The position numbers and the translations under genes were made by a program. Positions 16,835 through 25,936 of a stretch of 64,000 nt of DNA are shown one piece after another; position 1 is the stretch's first letter; each line of letters begins with the position of its first letter. Below the pieces are notes generated by a model. It was not told where the DNA came from and made no database searches. It saw nothing but the letters and a program-made list of their open reading frames with translations. Location of the stretch: contig NZ_JAFMYV010000004.1 of the NCBI RefSeq assembly GCF_017353185.1, positions 62,001 through 126,000 on the forward strand. The letters run 5' to 3'. The stretch comes from Fibrella rubiginis. GTDB lineage: Bacteria; Bacteroidota; Bacteroidia; Cytophagales; Spirosomataceae.

Positions 16835-17971
16835 ATGCACAAACAGGCAGGGTGGCTACGGTGGTTGCAGGGCGCATTGCTGCTGACGGTGGGCAGTTGT
16901 GTCGACCCCTACCGTCCGCCCGAAATAGCCGCGCCCAATACATTCCTGGTGGTAGAAGGCAACCTGAACGCGGGCACCGGCAGCAGCACCATCAGGCTGT
17001 CGCGAACCCAAAATCTGACCAGTGCCAATAAGCCCACGCCTGAACAGAAAGCTACGATCAAAGTAGAAGGAACCACGTATTCGTTTGTTGAAACGGCTAA
17101 AGGCACCTACACCCTGGCAGCGGCCACGCTGCCCGTTGGCAGCAAGTTCCAGGTGCGGATAAAAACGGGCGACGGTAAGGAATACCTCTCCGACCCGATC
17201 ACGATGAAGCAAACACCAAAGCTCGACAGCCTGACGTGGGAGGTGGTGGGCAATGGGCTTCAGGTATATGTAAACACCCACGATGCGGCGGCCAAAACGC
17301 GCTACTACCGCTGGGAGTATGAAGACACCTACGAGTTTTATACCCCTTTTGAATCGCAGTTGGAATTTGTGAATGGTCAGGTGGTACAGCGCACCGGGCC
17401 ACCCATTAACCACTGCTGGCGCACCGAGTTGTCGAACAACATTTTGCTGGGGTCAACGGCCCGCCTCACCGACGATGTGCTGCAAAAAGCACCTCTGCTG
17501 TTTCTGTCGGCCAGTTCGCCCAAGCTCAACGTCAACTACAGCATTCTGGTAAGGCAGTATGCCCAATCGGCGGAGGGGTATGCGTATTGGCAGAACCTGC
17601 TCAAAACCACCGAGCAGCTAGGCGGTCTGTTCGACCCGCTGCCGTCGCAGGTGGGGGGAAATCTGCACTGCGTCACCAACCCCGCCGAGCCGGTGCTGGG
17701 CTTTCTGGATGGCTGTACCACCGAACAACTCCGGGTGTTTATCAAGCGCCCCGCCGCCCTGTCGCGCAGCCTGATCCGGACGGGCTACGAAGGTTGTTTC
17801 ACCGACACGATTCCGAAGCCAAAACAGCCCCTGTCCGTTTTTCTTGGCCCCGGCGGTGGTTATAACGCCATTAGCCAAATTGAGGGCACCAGCAATTATG
17901 TGGCTGCGGGAATTGCCTGCACCGACTGCCGCAACATTGGCACTAATGTGAAACCAAGCTACTGGCCATGA
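16835..17971 (+). CDS. DUF4249 family lipoprotein
   Basis: The 378-residue protein has a lipobox (LLTVGSC) after a Trp-rich n-region, then the DUF4249 opening FLVVEGNLNAGTGSSTIRLS and a beta-rich body. The C-terminal part contains several Cys (HCVTNP, DGCTTEQ, GIACTDCRN) that could form disulphides on the cell surface. It begins 5 bp after the receptor stop and overlaps the following gene by 4 bp (ATGA). It is presumably the receptor's surface lipoprotein partner. It is about 100 residues longer than the paralogue at 4850 and lacks that protein's Gly/Gln/Pro stretch. Confidence 0.88.
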   Translation: MHKQAGWLRWLQGALLLTVGSCVDPYRPPEIAAPNTFLVVEGNLNAGTGSSTIRLSRTQNLTSANKPTPEQKATIKVEGTTYSFVETAKGTYTLAAATLPVGSKFQVRIKTGDGKEYLSDPITMKQTPKLDSLTWEVVGNGLQVYVNTHDAAAKTRYYRWEYEDTYEFYTPFESQLEFVNGQVVQRTGPPINHCWRTELSNNILLGSTARLTDDVLQKAPLLFLSASSPKLNVNYSILVRQYAQSAEGYAYWQNLLKTTEQLGGLFDPLPSQVGGNLHCVTNPAEPVLGFLDGCTTEQLRVFIKRPAALSRSLIRTGYEGCFTDTIPKPKQPLSVFLGPGGGYNAISQIEGTSNYVAAGIACTDCRNIGTNVKPSYWP

Positions 17972-20358
17972 ACCGACATCTGCCGATTCTCTTTTTTCTG
18001 GTCAGCTTGCCTACGCTCGTGCTGGCTCAACAACCGCTGACCGCCCTTCAGCAGCGGTTTGCCAACTACCAACAGCAGCACCTGGTCGAAAAGCTGTTCG
18101 TTCATACAGATCGGTCGGTGTACACGTCGGGGGAGTCGATATGGTTCCGGCTGTTTTACATCGACGGCTCCAGCCACCGCCCACTTAACGTGAGCAAAGT
18201 GGCCTATCTGGAACTGATCGACAAGGACCAGAAGGCGGTGTTGCAGACCAAAATAGCCCTTGATTCAGGCCGGGGGGCGGGGTCACTGATAGTACCAACG
18301 GCGTTGCCGTCAGGCCATTACGTGTTGCGGACGTACACGCACTGGATGAAATCGGTTAGCCCCGATTTTCTGTCCGAAAAGCCCGTCACCATCATCAATC
18401 CCTTCCGAAAGATGGGCCTGACTACCGTGCCGGATACCGCGGGGTATGACGTTCAGTTCTTTCCCGAAGGCGGCAATCTCGTGAGCGGCCTTCCGGCCAG
18501 GGTAGCGGTGAAACTGGTGGACAAGCGCACCGGGCGGGGCGCAAACCTGGGCGGCGTGGTGCTTACCCAAAGTAACGATACCGTTTCCCGGTTTAGCTCG
18601 TTGCGGTTCGGAATGGGCATGTTCTCATTGACGCCTTCGGTCAAGAATACGTATCGGGTGGTGCTAACTGGCGCGCGTGCGAAGACACCATCGTATTCAT
18701 TACCAGCTATTTATGAAACCGGCTACACCATGCATATGGTGGCGGAGGCGGGGCAATTGCGCGTAACAGTGCGTACCAACGTGCCCACGGCGGATGCCGA
18801 AACGGTGTATCTGCTGGGCCATACGCGGCAGGTACCAAATGTGTCGGAAGGTAAGTCGATGCAGGGTGGTGAAGCCGTTTTTACGTTTCCGCAACGCACG
18901 CTTGGCGAGGGCATCTCACAGCTAACGGTATTCAACAGCGCAGGACAACCCGTCTGCGAACGGCTGTGGTGTAACCGACCCCAACCGGGCCTGTTGCTGG
19001 AGGCTAAAGCGAGCCGCGATACCTACGCCCCCCGTGCCCCGGTTTCGCTCGAATTTTTGGCCAAAAACAGCACAGGAGGCCCCGCAATGGCCGATATGTC
19101 TGTATCGGTGTACCGCCTCGATTCGCTGCAAACCGAAGAAACCACGACCCTGCCCGCTTATCTCTGGCTCACCTCCGACCTGCGCGGCACCGTTGAGTCG
19201 CCGGACTACTACCTCACCCACACCGGCCCCGACGCCGATGCGGCTCTCGATAACCTGATGCTGACCCACGGCTGGCGGCGGTTTCGGTGGGAGGCCGTTC
19301 TGCAACCCAAACCCGCGCCCATCACCGCCGCACCCGAACACCGCGGGCTGGTGGTGCGGGGCCGCGTGACCCAGGCCCGCACCGGGGCACCCGCGCCCGA
19401 CGTACCCGTGTACCTGAGCATTCCGGGAAAGGCCGTCCGGCTCTACAGCATCCGCTCCGACTCAGCCGGGCTGGTGCGCGTTGACCTGGCCGACCTGTAC
19501 GGCACCCATGACCTTGTGCTCCAGACGGCCACCCCCGATACGACCTACCGCATCGAACTACTCAACCCCTATACCGAAACGGCCACCGCCACGCCCCTAC
19601 CCCTGTTTGACCTCACATCGGCGGCAGCCACGTCGGTGCGGGAACGGAGCCTGGCCATGCAGGTACAGACCAGTTACTACAGCCGGTTCAGCAACCCGCC
19701 CACGCCCCCCAGCCGCGACAGTACCGCGTTCTACAGCACCCCCGACGAGCGCTACAACCTGGATGCCTATACCCGCTTCACGGTGATGGACGAGGTGCTG
19801 AGCGAGTACGTCCCCGGCGTGATTGTGCGAAAACAGCAGGGCCACGCCGTGCTGCGGGTGAACAACATTCCCTACCGGAAGGTCTTCGATGATGCCCCGC
19901 TGATGCTGCTCGACGGTGTACCCGTTTTCGACACGGATAAGGTAATGGCCCTTAGTCCGCTGAAAATCAAATCACTGGATGTGGTAACGCGGCGGTATTT
20001 TCTGGGCTACACCACCCTTCCGGGCATTATCAGCTTCCGCACCTACCGCGGTGACCTGGCCGGTTTCCAGCCCGACGCCCGCGCGGTGGTGCTCGAATAT
20101 GACGGGCTGCAAACCCCGCGCGAGTTCTACGCTCCGCGCTACGAAACACCCGCACAGCAGACCAGCCGCCGCCCCGATTTCCGCACGTTGCTACACTGGC
20201 AACCCTACGTGCAAACCAATGCCCAGGGCAGGGCTAATCTCTCGTTCTACACGTCGGACCAGGAGGGTACTTACCGTGTTGTGGTACAGGGCGTTACCCC
20301 TGCCGGTCAGCCCGCCTTCACACAGCAAACCATTGTGGTGCAGGGTGGGTTAAAGTGA
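17968..20358 (+). CDS. MG2/alpha-2-macroglobulin-like protein with TonB-plug-like region
   Basis: The 796-residue exported protein (signal peptide MNRHLPILFFLVSLPTLVLA) starts with an MG2-type domain: KLFVHTDRSVYTSGESIWFR (about 45-65). Beta-sandwich domains and a carboxypeptidase-like insert follow (about 465-515, RGRVTQARTGAPAPDVPV). A plug-like segment (about 600-690) contains LDGVPVFDTDKVMALSP. The C-terminus resembles the A2M domain (WQPYVQTNAQGRANLSFYTS, GTYRVVVQG). No thioester CGEQ motif is present, so it is not a protease-trapping macroglobulin. Being last in the receptor/DUF4249 operon, it may form part of a surface assembly. Its function is unknown. Confidence 0.8.
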   Translation: MNRHLPILFFLVSLPTLVLAQQPLTALQQRFANYQQQHLVEKLFVHTDRSVYTSGESIWFRLFYIDGSSHRPLNVSKVAYLELIDKDQKAVLQTKIALDSGRGAGSLIVPTALPSGHYVLRTYTHWMKSVSPDFLSEKPVTIINPFRKMGLTTVPDTAGYDVQFFPEGGNLVSGLPARVAVKLVDKRTGRGANLGGVVLTQSNDTVSRFSSLRFGMGMFSLTPSVKNTYRVVLTGARAKTPSYSLPAIYETGYTMHMVAEAGQLRVTVRTNVPTADAETVYLLGHTRQVPNVSEGKSMQGGEAVFTFPQRTLGEGISQLTVFNSAGQPVCERLWCNRPQPGLLLEAKASRDTYAPRAPVSLEFLAKNSTGGPAMADMSVSVYRLDSLQTEETTTLPAYLWLTSDLRGTVESPDYYLTHTGPDADAALDNLMLTHGWRRFRWEAVLQPKPAPITAAPEHRGLVVRGRVTQARTGAPAPDVPVYLSIPGKAVRLYSIRSDSAGLVRVDLADLYGTHDLVLQTATPDTTYRIELLNPYTETATATPLPLFDLTSAAATSVRERSLAMQVQTSYYSRFSNPPTPPSRDSTAFYSTPDERYNLDAYTRFTVMDEVLSEYVPGVIVRKQQGHAVLRVNNIPYRKVFDDAPLMLLDGVPVFDTDKVMALSPLKIKSLDVVTRRYFLGYTTLPGIISFRTYRGDLAGFQPDARAVVLEYDGLQTPREFYAPRYETPAQQTSRRPDFRTLLHWQPYVQTNAQGRANLSFYTSDQEGTYRVVVQGVTPAGQPAFTQQTIVVQGGLK

Positions 20359-20427
20359 GGTAGAGACTTAGGTTATTCCAACCAAACTGGCAACGCTGGG
20401 GTCTATTCGGCAGCAAACCAATTGACC

Positions 20428-20781
20428 ATGAACCGGATGATTTATTTCCTGCTGTTACTCGCTTTCGCCACGTCGTCCTGCACTAAAGACAGCATTCCGG
20501 CGGGTACACCCACCTGTATTCTGGACAGGATCGAGCAGATGAAAAAGAACCCCGTTGGCAACCCGCCGCAGCGTGTTTGGCAGTACACGTATAAGGGACA
20601 AGTGGTTTATTACATCCCGCCACAGTGCTGCGATATGCCCAGTGTCTTGCTCAACGCTAACTGTGAAACCATTTGCAGCCCCGACGGTGGTTTCGCAGGC
20701 AGCGGCGACGGCAAATGCGCCGATTTTTTCCAGACAAGAACCAACGAAAAGCTAATCTGGCAGGACGACCGAAAACAGTAG
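20428..20781 (+). CDS. Small Cys-rich lipoprotein, DUF6970-like
   Basis: From ATG 20428 the protein has 117 residues; a TTG two codons upstream is an alternative. The signal ends in SSC (lipidated Cys near 18). The body holds the pattern CILDRIEQMKKNPVGNPPQ, then QYTYKGQVVYYIPPQCCDMP and CETICSPDGGFAGSGDGKC, which matches what I recall of DUF6970. The conserved cysteines suggest disulphides in the periplasm or on the surface. It lies 69 bp after the MG2-like gene on the same strand and may be the operon's last gene. Confidence 0.7.
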   Translation: MNRMIYFLLLLAFATSSCTKDSIPAGTPTCILDRIEQMKKNPVGNPPQRVWQYTYKGQVVYYIPPQCCDMPSVLLNANCETICSPDGGFAGSGDGKCADFFQTRTNEKLIWQDDRKQ

Positions 20782-20783
20782 GC

Positions 20784-20934
20784 TTGCCTTTGCGGGAAGA
20801 GCTTCGCGCTGGTGGCCCTTCGACAAGCTCAGGGTGACAATGACGTTGAATCCAATCAAGATGATTACTCTAGTGGCCTGTCACCCTGAGCTTGTCGAAG
20901 GGCCACCAGCGCGAAGCTTTTCACCCAAAAGCAA
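20784..20934. repeat. Palindromic element (CTTCGACAAGCTCAGGGTGAC core)
   Basis: Arms GAGCTTCGCGCTGGTGGCCC plus the common core pair with near-perfect complements. An imperfect outer shell extends to TTGCCTTT/AAAAGCAA. It sits between convergent genes (DUF6970 and susD). Confidence 0.9.
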
Positions 20935-20949
20935 CACCCCAGTAAAAAC

Positions 20950-20983
20950 AAAGCGGCCCGGTCTAACAAGACCGGGCCGCTTT
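20950..20983. terminator. Terminator of the susCD operon
   Basis: Fifteen-bp perfect arms (AAAGCGGCCCGGTCT) flank a 4-bp loop, followed on the minus strand by a T-rich tract. It lies 15 bp past the susD stop. Confidence 0.9.
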
Positions 20984-20998
20984 GTACAAAAAACACCC

Positions 20999-22531
20999 TT
21001 ACTGTTTATCCCACCACACGCGGGTGTCGAGGTTGTCGGGGCCCTGGCGGTCAATGGCGGCCTGCCGGCTGGCACCATTGACCGAATTCTCGAAATCAGG
21101 GTACGACAGGCGGTTGATGAAACTGCCTTTAATCTCCTTGCCGGGATACGGGTTGGGGGTCAGCTTGGGGAATCCGCTCCGCCGGAAATTAGCGAACACT
21201 TCGGGGCCATTCAGGAAGGAGGCCACCCAATACTGCGTATTAATTTGCTCTAACCCCTTTGCTGCTACATACGGATTCGCGGCCAAATAAGCCGTGATGG
21301 CCGCTGGAGCCACCGCCGCGTCGGCATTGGTGGTGCCCAGTTGCAGCATATGGGCTGTAACCCCCGCGTTGTAGTAGTCGGCGGCGTTGCCAGTGGTCCA
21401 GCCCCGTTGGGCAGCCTCGGCCAGCAGCAGTTGTGTTTGGGCGTAGGTGACCAGATACGTAGGCACGTCAAAACGGCCCAGGCGGTTACGGTCAAGCTGC
21501 GAATAGTCGTAGAAGCTGGCGAGCTTGTCGGCGAGGGCGCGGGCGGGAATCGTGCCATTATCGTAGCCAAGAGGCATGCCAATTTGCACAGCCGGGTCGC
21601 GGTTAGCTTTGGCGGCGGTCTGTTCCGGCCCGCTTTTGGCCCCTACGTAGCGTACGGCAATAGACGCCAGCCGGGGGTCGGCGGTGCTTTTGAGGTAGTC
21701 CACGAAATAGCCCGTCAGGTAGTAGTTAGCCGCCTCGGTCGAGTTGACGATGTTGCCAACCGGGTTTTTGTAGTTGGCGTCGTTGCGTACCGTCAGGTTG
21801 TCGGTGTTGGCCTGCATCACGCCCCCCGCCACGGCCTTTTGCACCGTCGATTGCGCCAGCGTGGGGTTCACCTTCGAGAGGCGCATACCCACCCGCAGCA
21901 AAATCGAGTTGCCTGCGCGTTTCCATTTGGCAATGTCGCCGCCGTACGTCACCTCCCCGGCTTCGGTTGGTTTGGTGGCATCCAGGGCGGCGGTGGCCTC
22001 GGTTAGCTCTTTGATCAGGTCGTCATAGATGCTCTGCTGCGTATCGTACTTGGGTGTTACGTTGCCTTTCAGATAACCCAGTCCCGCTTCTGAGTAAGGT
22101 ATATCGCCGTAGGTGTCGGTCAGCACCATAAACGTGTAGGCTTTCCAGATGCGGGCCATGTTATAGAGGTTACTGCGCTTGGCATCGCCGCTCGTCTGGG
22201 CAATCACATCCACCAGATAGCGCACCACGTTGGGGTAATATTGCTGCCAGATCGCTGCATTCGGACCAGCGGGACCCCGGTTGTCGACGTTGAAATTTCC
22301 CCCGGCTAGTACTCCTGAGTTGGGGGAGAACATCTGCTGCACGATGGGTTCTTCAAACACCAGTGTCGAAGCCGGAAACGCCGTGTTGATCATGGCGTTG
22401 TTGAAGATAAACACGGGATTTAGGCTCGTAGCGGCCGTAGGATTCACGTTCAGGTCGTCGAACCCTTTATCACAACTGCTGATCCCCGTCAGCAGGGCAA
22501 TCAGTACGGTCGAGAGAATAATCTTTTTCAT
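20999..22531 (-). CDS. SusD/RagB-like nutrient-binding lipoprotein
   Basis: The 510-residue surface lipoprotein has a lipobox (LTGISSC, Cys20) and the start CDKGFDDLNVNPTAATSLNP typical of the SusD-like_2 branch. An alpha-helical TPR-like scaffold includes YNMARIWKAYTFMVLTDTYG and DIPYSEAGLGY. It binds the ligand at the cell surface as the lid of the SusC channel. It lies 14 bp downstream of susC on the same strand. No glycoside hydrolase, sulfatase or sigma/anti-sigma regulator is adjacent, so the substrate (glycan or peptide) cannot be named. Confidence 0.95.
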   Translation of the reverse strand: MKKIILSTVLIALLTGISSCDKGFDDLNVNPTAATSLNPVFIFNNAMINTAFPASTLVFEEPIVQQMFSPNSGVLAGGNFNVDNRGPAGPNAAIWQQYYPNVVRYLVDVIAQTSGDAKRSNLYNMARIWKAYTFMVLTDTYGDIPYSEAGLGYLKGNVTPKYDTQQSIYDDLIKELTEATAALDATKPTEAGEVTYGGDIAKWKRAGNSILLRVGMRLSKVNPTLAQSTVQKAVAGGVMQANTDNLTVRNDANYKNPVGNIVNSTEAANYYLTGYFVDYLKSTADPRLASIAVRYVGAKSGPEQTAAKANRDPAVQIGMPLGYDNGTIPARALADKLASFYDYSQLDRNRLGRFDVPTYLVTYAQTQLLLAEAAQRGWTTGNAADYYNAGVTAHMLQLGTTNADAAVAPAAITAYLAANPYVAAKGLEQINTQYWVASFLNGPEVFANFRRSGFPKLTPNPYPGKEIKGSFINRLSYPDFENSVNGASRQAAIDRQGPDNLDTRVWWDKQ

Positions 22532-22545
22532 GGGGCGAGTGGTGG

Positions 22546-25500
22546 TTAAAGCCGGACGTTTAAGTTAAAGCCAATGCTACGCGTGGTGGGTAGACCCGTC
22601 GATTCCAGCCCGACGAGGTTATCCGAGCTAAAGCCAAACTGTTCGGGGTCAATGTTGGGCACCCATTTTTTCAGAATCGCCACATTATTGGCCACCGCAC
22701 TCAGGCGCACACCTTTGATAAACAGGCTCTTGGGAAGCAGTTTGGTGAAGTCGTAGCCCAGCGAAATCTGCCGCAGTTTCCACAGGCCGGCGTCGTATAC
22801 TACCTGCTCACCGAGGCTCTTGGACCGGCCCACCGAATAGTAGTCCTGCACGAAGGCCCGTACACTGTTGGCTTCGCCTTTTTCGTTGACCCCTACACCC
22901 ACCATTTTGTTGTCGGGATCACCACGCCCCACCAGCGTTTCCATCTGCAACCCGTGGCGGAACAGGTTCAGGTTGGTGCCCGAAATCATTTTGCCGCCCA
23001 GTTTGAAATCGATCAAAAACGACAGATTCAGACCCTTGTAGGTGAACGAGTTGGTGATACCACCCACGTATTTGGGTAGGGCCGAACCAAATGAAATCGG
23101 CGAGGCCGTCCGTACCGGCAGGCCGTCACCGCCGTGAACAATACGCCCCTGCGCGTCGCGCTGATAACCGAAGCTATACAGCTGACCCAGTTCCTGACCA
23201 ACCACCTGCCGCAGGTCGCCCACGAACACGCCGTTGCCCACCACAATCTGTTCGGCTTTACCGTCTTTGTTGTAATCCTTTTCAGGCGACCCATCGTCGT
23301 CGGTTAGCAGACGGAGCAGCTTTGTTTTGTTATACGAGCCGTTAAGAGTAATGTCCCACGAAAAAGCACTGCTCCGCACCGGCGACAGGTTCAGCAACAC
23401 TTCAATGCCCTGGTTGCGGCTTTGTCCGTTGTTGATCAGCGTACTCGTATAGCCCGACGCATCAGACGACTGCGCCGACACGATCTGATCGCTGGTGATT
23501 TTGTTATACACCGCCACGTCGAGGCCAACGCGGTTATTGAATAGCTTCAGTTCCAGGCCAATCTCGGCTTCGGCGGTGCGGCTGGGTTTGAGCGTAGCAC
23601 TCGGCACTGTGTTTGAGGTGATGAAACCTACCGGTTGCCCCTGCCCCGACGGGTTCGGAAACAGGTTAGCCGACACCGCATAAAACAAGTTATTAGAGTA
23701 CGGTGCCACGTCGCCGTCGCTGCCCACCTCGGCATAAGCCGCCCGGATTTTACCGAAATTCAGCCACGAAGGCAGTTTGTCGAACGCTTGTGAGAATACA
23801 AAGCTGCCCGTCACCGAGGGATACAAAATGCTGCGGTTGGCGGGGGCCAGGGTCGAAAACCAGTCGTTACGAACGGTACCGTTGATAAACAGGAAGTCCT
23901 TGTAGCCAAACTCCGCCGCACCATAGAGCGAGTTCACCTTTCGCTCCGAGAGGCCATAGAGCGGGTCTTTCACACGGCCGTTCTGGGGGACATACAGCCC
24001 CCGCACGATGAAGTCCGTGGCCAATACACTGTTGAGGTCACTACGGCGGTAGAGCTGGTTGCCGCCCGCCGTGAGGTCAACGCTGAAGGCACCAAATTTG
24101 CGGTTGGCGCCAATCAGGAAGTCGGCGTTGATTTCGCGGAACCGGCGCGCCTCCTGCACGTAGGAACCGTTTACGAACCCAGCCGGAGCCGCTGCCAGTG
24201 AAGCCTGCCCCGTGGGGAAGTTATAGTCCTGATCGCGCGACCAGTAGTCCTGCCCCACCCGGCCCTGCACGTAGAGCCAGTCGGTGACGTTGTACCGCGC
24301 CGAGATGTTACCAAACAGCCGGTCGCGGCGGATGTTCTCGAACTTATTGTTCAGGACGAAGTAGGGGTTAGTCCGGTTCATGAACCGCGAATACACAAAC
24401 TCGTTGCCCGTGGCGGGGTTAATCTGGTTGGCCTCCAGCACGTCGAGCGGCATCGAGTTGGCCAGCGTGTAGATCACCGTAGGCGTGCTGTTGTCCTGCT
24501 GGGCAATCTGCGGCGGATTTTTGTTGTACTCGTTCGAATAGTTGAGCGTACCCGTTACGGTCAGTTGCGGCGAGAGGTTGTAGCTGAAGCCGAGGTTGAT
24601 CGTTTTGCGGTTGAAGGTATTATTACGCGTGATGCCCTTATTGTCCAGGTTCGCCAGCGACAAACTGAATCCCCCCTTATCACTCCCCGACGACACCGCC
24701 ACCGAGTTGGTCCAGGTAGACCCGTCGCGGTAGAAGGTGTTGATGCGGTTGCGGACGGGCTGGTACGGCACCGTCAGGCCGCCAAACAATACTTGCGTAA
24801 TAGCTGGCTGCGAGCCTGTTGGGAATTTCTCCCCAAAACTCCAGACGCCTGATGTTGGGTTGGGTGCCGTAGGTCGAACGCCGTATTCGCCCTGCCCGTA
24901 TTCATACTGGTAGTCGGTGTAGTCGAGTGGATGATCGGAGGTAAAGTTGGTGTTGTAGGTCACGCCGATACCCTGCCCGGTGCCTTTGGTTTTGGTGGTG
25001 ATCAGGATGGCCCCGTCTTTGGCCCGCGAGCCATAAAGTGCCGCTGCCGTACCACCCTTCAGCACGGTCATACCCTCGATATCGTCCGGATTGATGGATG
25101 ATAGCCCGTCGCCACCATCAGAGTAGTTCCGGTCGCGGTTACCCACCGAATTATCGCCGCCGGTGTTACCCGTGTTTTGCCCGAAATTGGTATTGTCGAT
25201 GGGTACGCCGTTGATGACAATAAGTGGCGTGTTCTGCCCCGAAAACGACGACTGCCCCCGGATCCGAATCTTGCTCGTGCCCGCTGCCCCCGTGCCCAGG
25301 CTGCTGATGTTGACACCCGCAATCTTGCCTTGTAGGGCGTTGATGAAATTAACCGTCCGGTTGGTGGTGATGGCCTCTGGACTCACAATGGCCGTGGCAT
25401 AGCCCAGCCGCTTGGCTTCTTTCTTAATACCCAAAGCCGTCACAACCACTTCGGTCAGTGCCTGTTCGGCCTCCTGGAGGGTGATAGTCAGTTGCGATTG

Positions 25501-25779
25501 ATTGCCAACGGCCACTTCCTGCGCCTGGTAGCCAATGGCACTGACCACGAGCGTTGCCGTAGGGCCGGCGTTCAGCGTAAAATTGCCATCGGCGTTGGTG
25601 GTGGTGCCCTGCTGCGTGCCCTTCACCACCAGATTCACCCCCGGAATGGGTTGCTGATCTTTGCCAGAAATAATACGCCCCGTTATGCGGCGGTCCTGCG
25701 CCTGCGCCGAGAGCGTAAGCAGTATAGCCCAGAGCAACAGCCAGACCGGTTGTATTCGTGTTTGTAACGTGTGTAGCAT
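22546..25779 (-). CDS. SusC/RagA family TonB-linked outer-membrane transporter
   Basis: The 1077-residue protein has a signal peptide ending near AQAQ, then a carboxypeptidase-like domain (about 30-105, ITGRIISGKDQQPIPGVNLV). The plug carries the RagA-type EVVVTALGIKKEAKRLGYA and IRIRGQSSFSGQNTPLIVIN with GVPIDN. A 22-strand-type barrel follows, ending GFNLNVRL. It forms the TonB-driven channel partner of the SusD gene downstream. The pair looks like a stand-alone transport locus. Upstream (25780-25936) is an AT-rich stretch that should hold the promoter; no clear TAnnTTTG was found there. Confidence 0.95.
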   Translation of the reverse strand: MLHTLQTRIQPVWLLLWAILLTLSAQAQDRRITGRIISGKDQQPIPGVNLVVKGTQQGTTTNADGNFTLNAGPTATLVVSAIGYQAQEVAVGNQSQLTITLQEAEQALTEVVVTALGIKKEAKRLGYATAIVSPEAITTNRTVNFINALQGKIAGVNISSLGTGAAGTSKIRIRGQSSFSGQNTPLIVINGVPIDNTNFGQNTGNTGGDNSVGNRDRNYSDGGDGLSSINPDDIEGMTVLKGGTAAALYGSRAKDGAILITTKTKGTGQGIGVTYNTNFTSDHPLDYTDYQYEYGQGEYGVRPTAPNPTSGVWSFGEKFPTGSQPAITQVLFGGLTVPYQPVRNRINTFYRDGSTWTNSVAVSSGSDKGGFSLSLANLDNKGITRNNTFNRKTINLGFSYNLSPQLTVTGTLNYSNEYNKNPPQIAQQDNSTPTVIYTLANSMPLDVLEANQINPATGNEFVYSRFMNRTNPYFVLNNKFENIRRDRLFGNISARYNVTDWLYVQGRVGQDYWSRDQDYNFPTGQASLAAAPAGFVNGSYVQEARRFREINADFLIGANRKFGAFSVDLTAGGNQLYRRSDLNSVLATDFIVRGLYVPQNGRVKDPLYGLSERKVNSLYGAAEFGYKDFLFINGTVRNDWFSTLAPANRSILYPSVTGSFVFSQAFDKLPSWLNFGKIRAAYAEVGSDGDVAPYSNNLFYAVSANLFPNPSGQGQPVGFITSNTVPSATLKPSRTAEAEIGLELKLFNNRVGLDVAVYNKITSDQIVSAQSSDASGYTSTLINNGQSRNQGIEVLLNLSPVRSSAFSWDITLNGSYNKTKLLRLLTDDDGSPEKDYNKDGKAEQIVVGNGVFVGDLRQVVGQELGQLYSFGYQRDAQGRIVHGGDGLPVRTASPISFGSALPKYVGGITNSFTYKGLNLSFLIDFKLGGKMISGTNLNLFRHGLQMETLVGRGDPDNKMVGVGVNEKGEANSVRAFVQDYYSVGRSKSLGEQVVYDAGLWKLRQISLGYDFTKLLPKSLFIKGVRLSAVANNVAILKKWVPNIDPEQFGFSSDNLVGLESTGLPTTRSIGFNLNVRL

Positions 25780-25936
25780 AGCAGTCTGTAGGGTTGATTA
25801 AGGTTTTTTTTGTTCAAATAAATCAACATGATCTTAGAACATTACAATAATCGCCAAAGCTGTATGTTACCCGCTTTCTACTAGCAGCCGACTGGTTTTT
25901 GTAGGTAAATAGACGGAGGTTTTTTAGGTGAGCTAA

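Noticed and set aside
21341..22006. Long plus-strand open frame opposite susD
   Set aside because: It is antisense to a well-supported SusD gene and has the composition of a shadow frame of GC-rich coding DNA.
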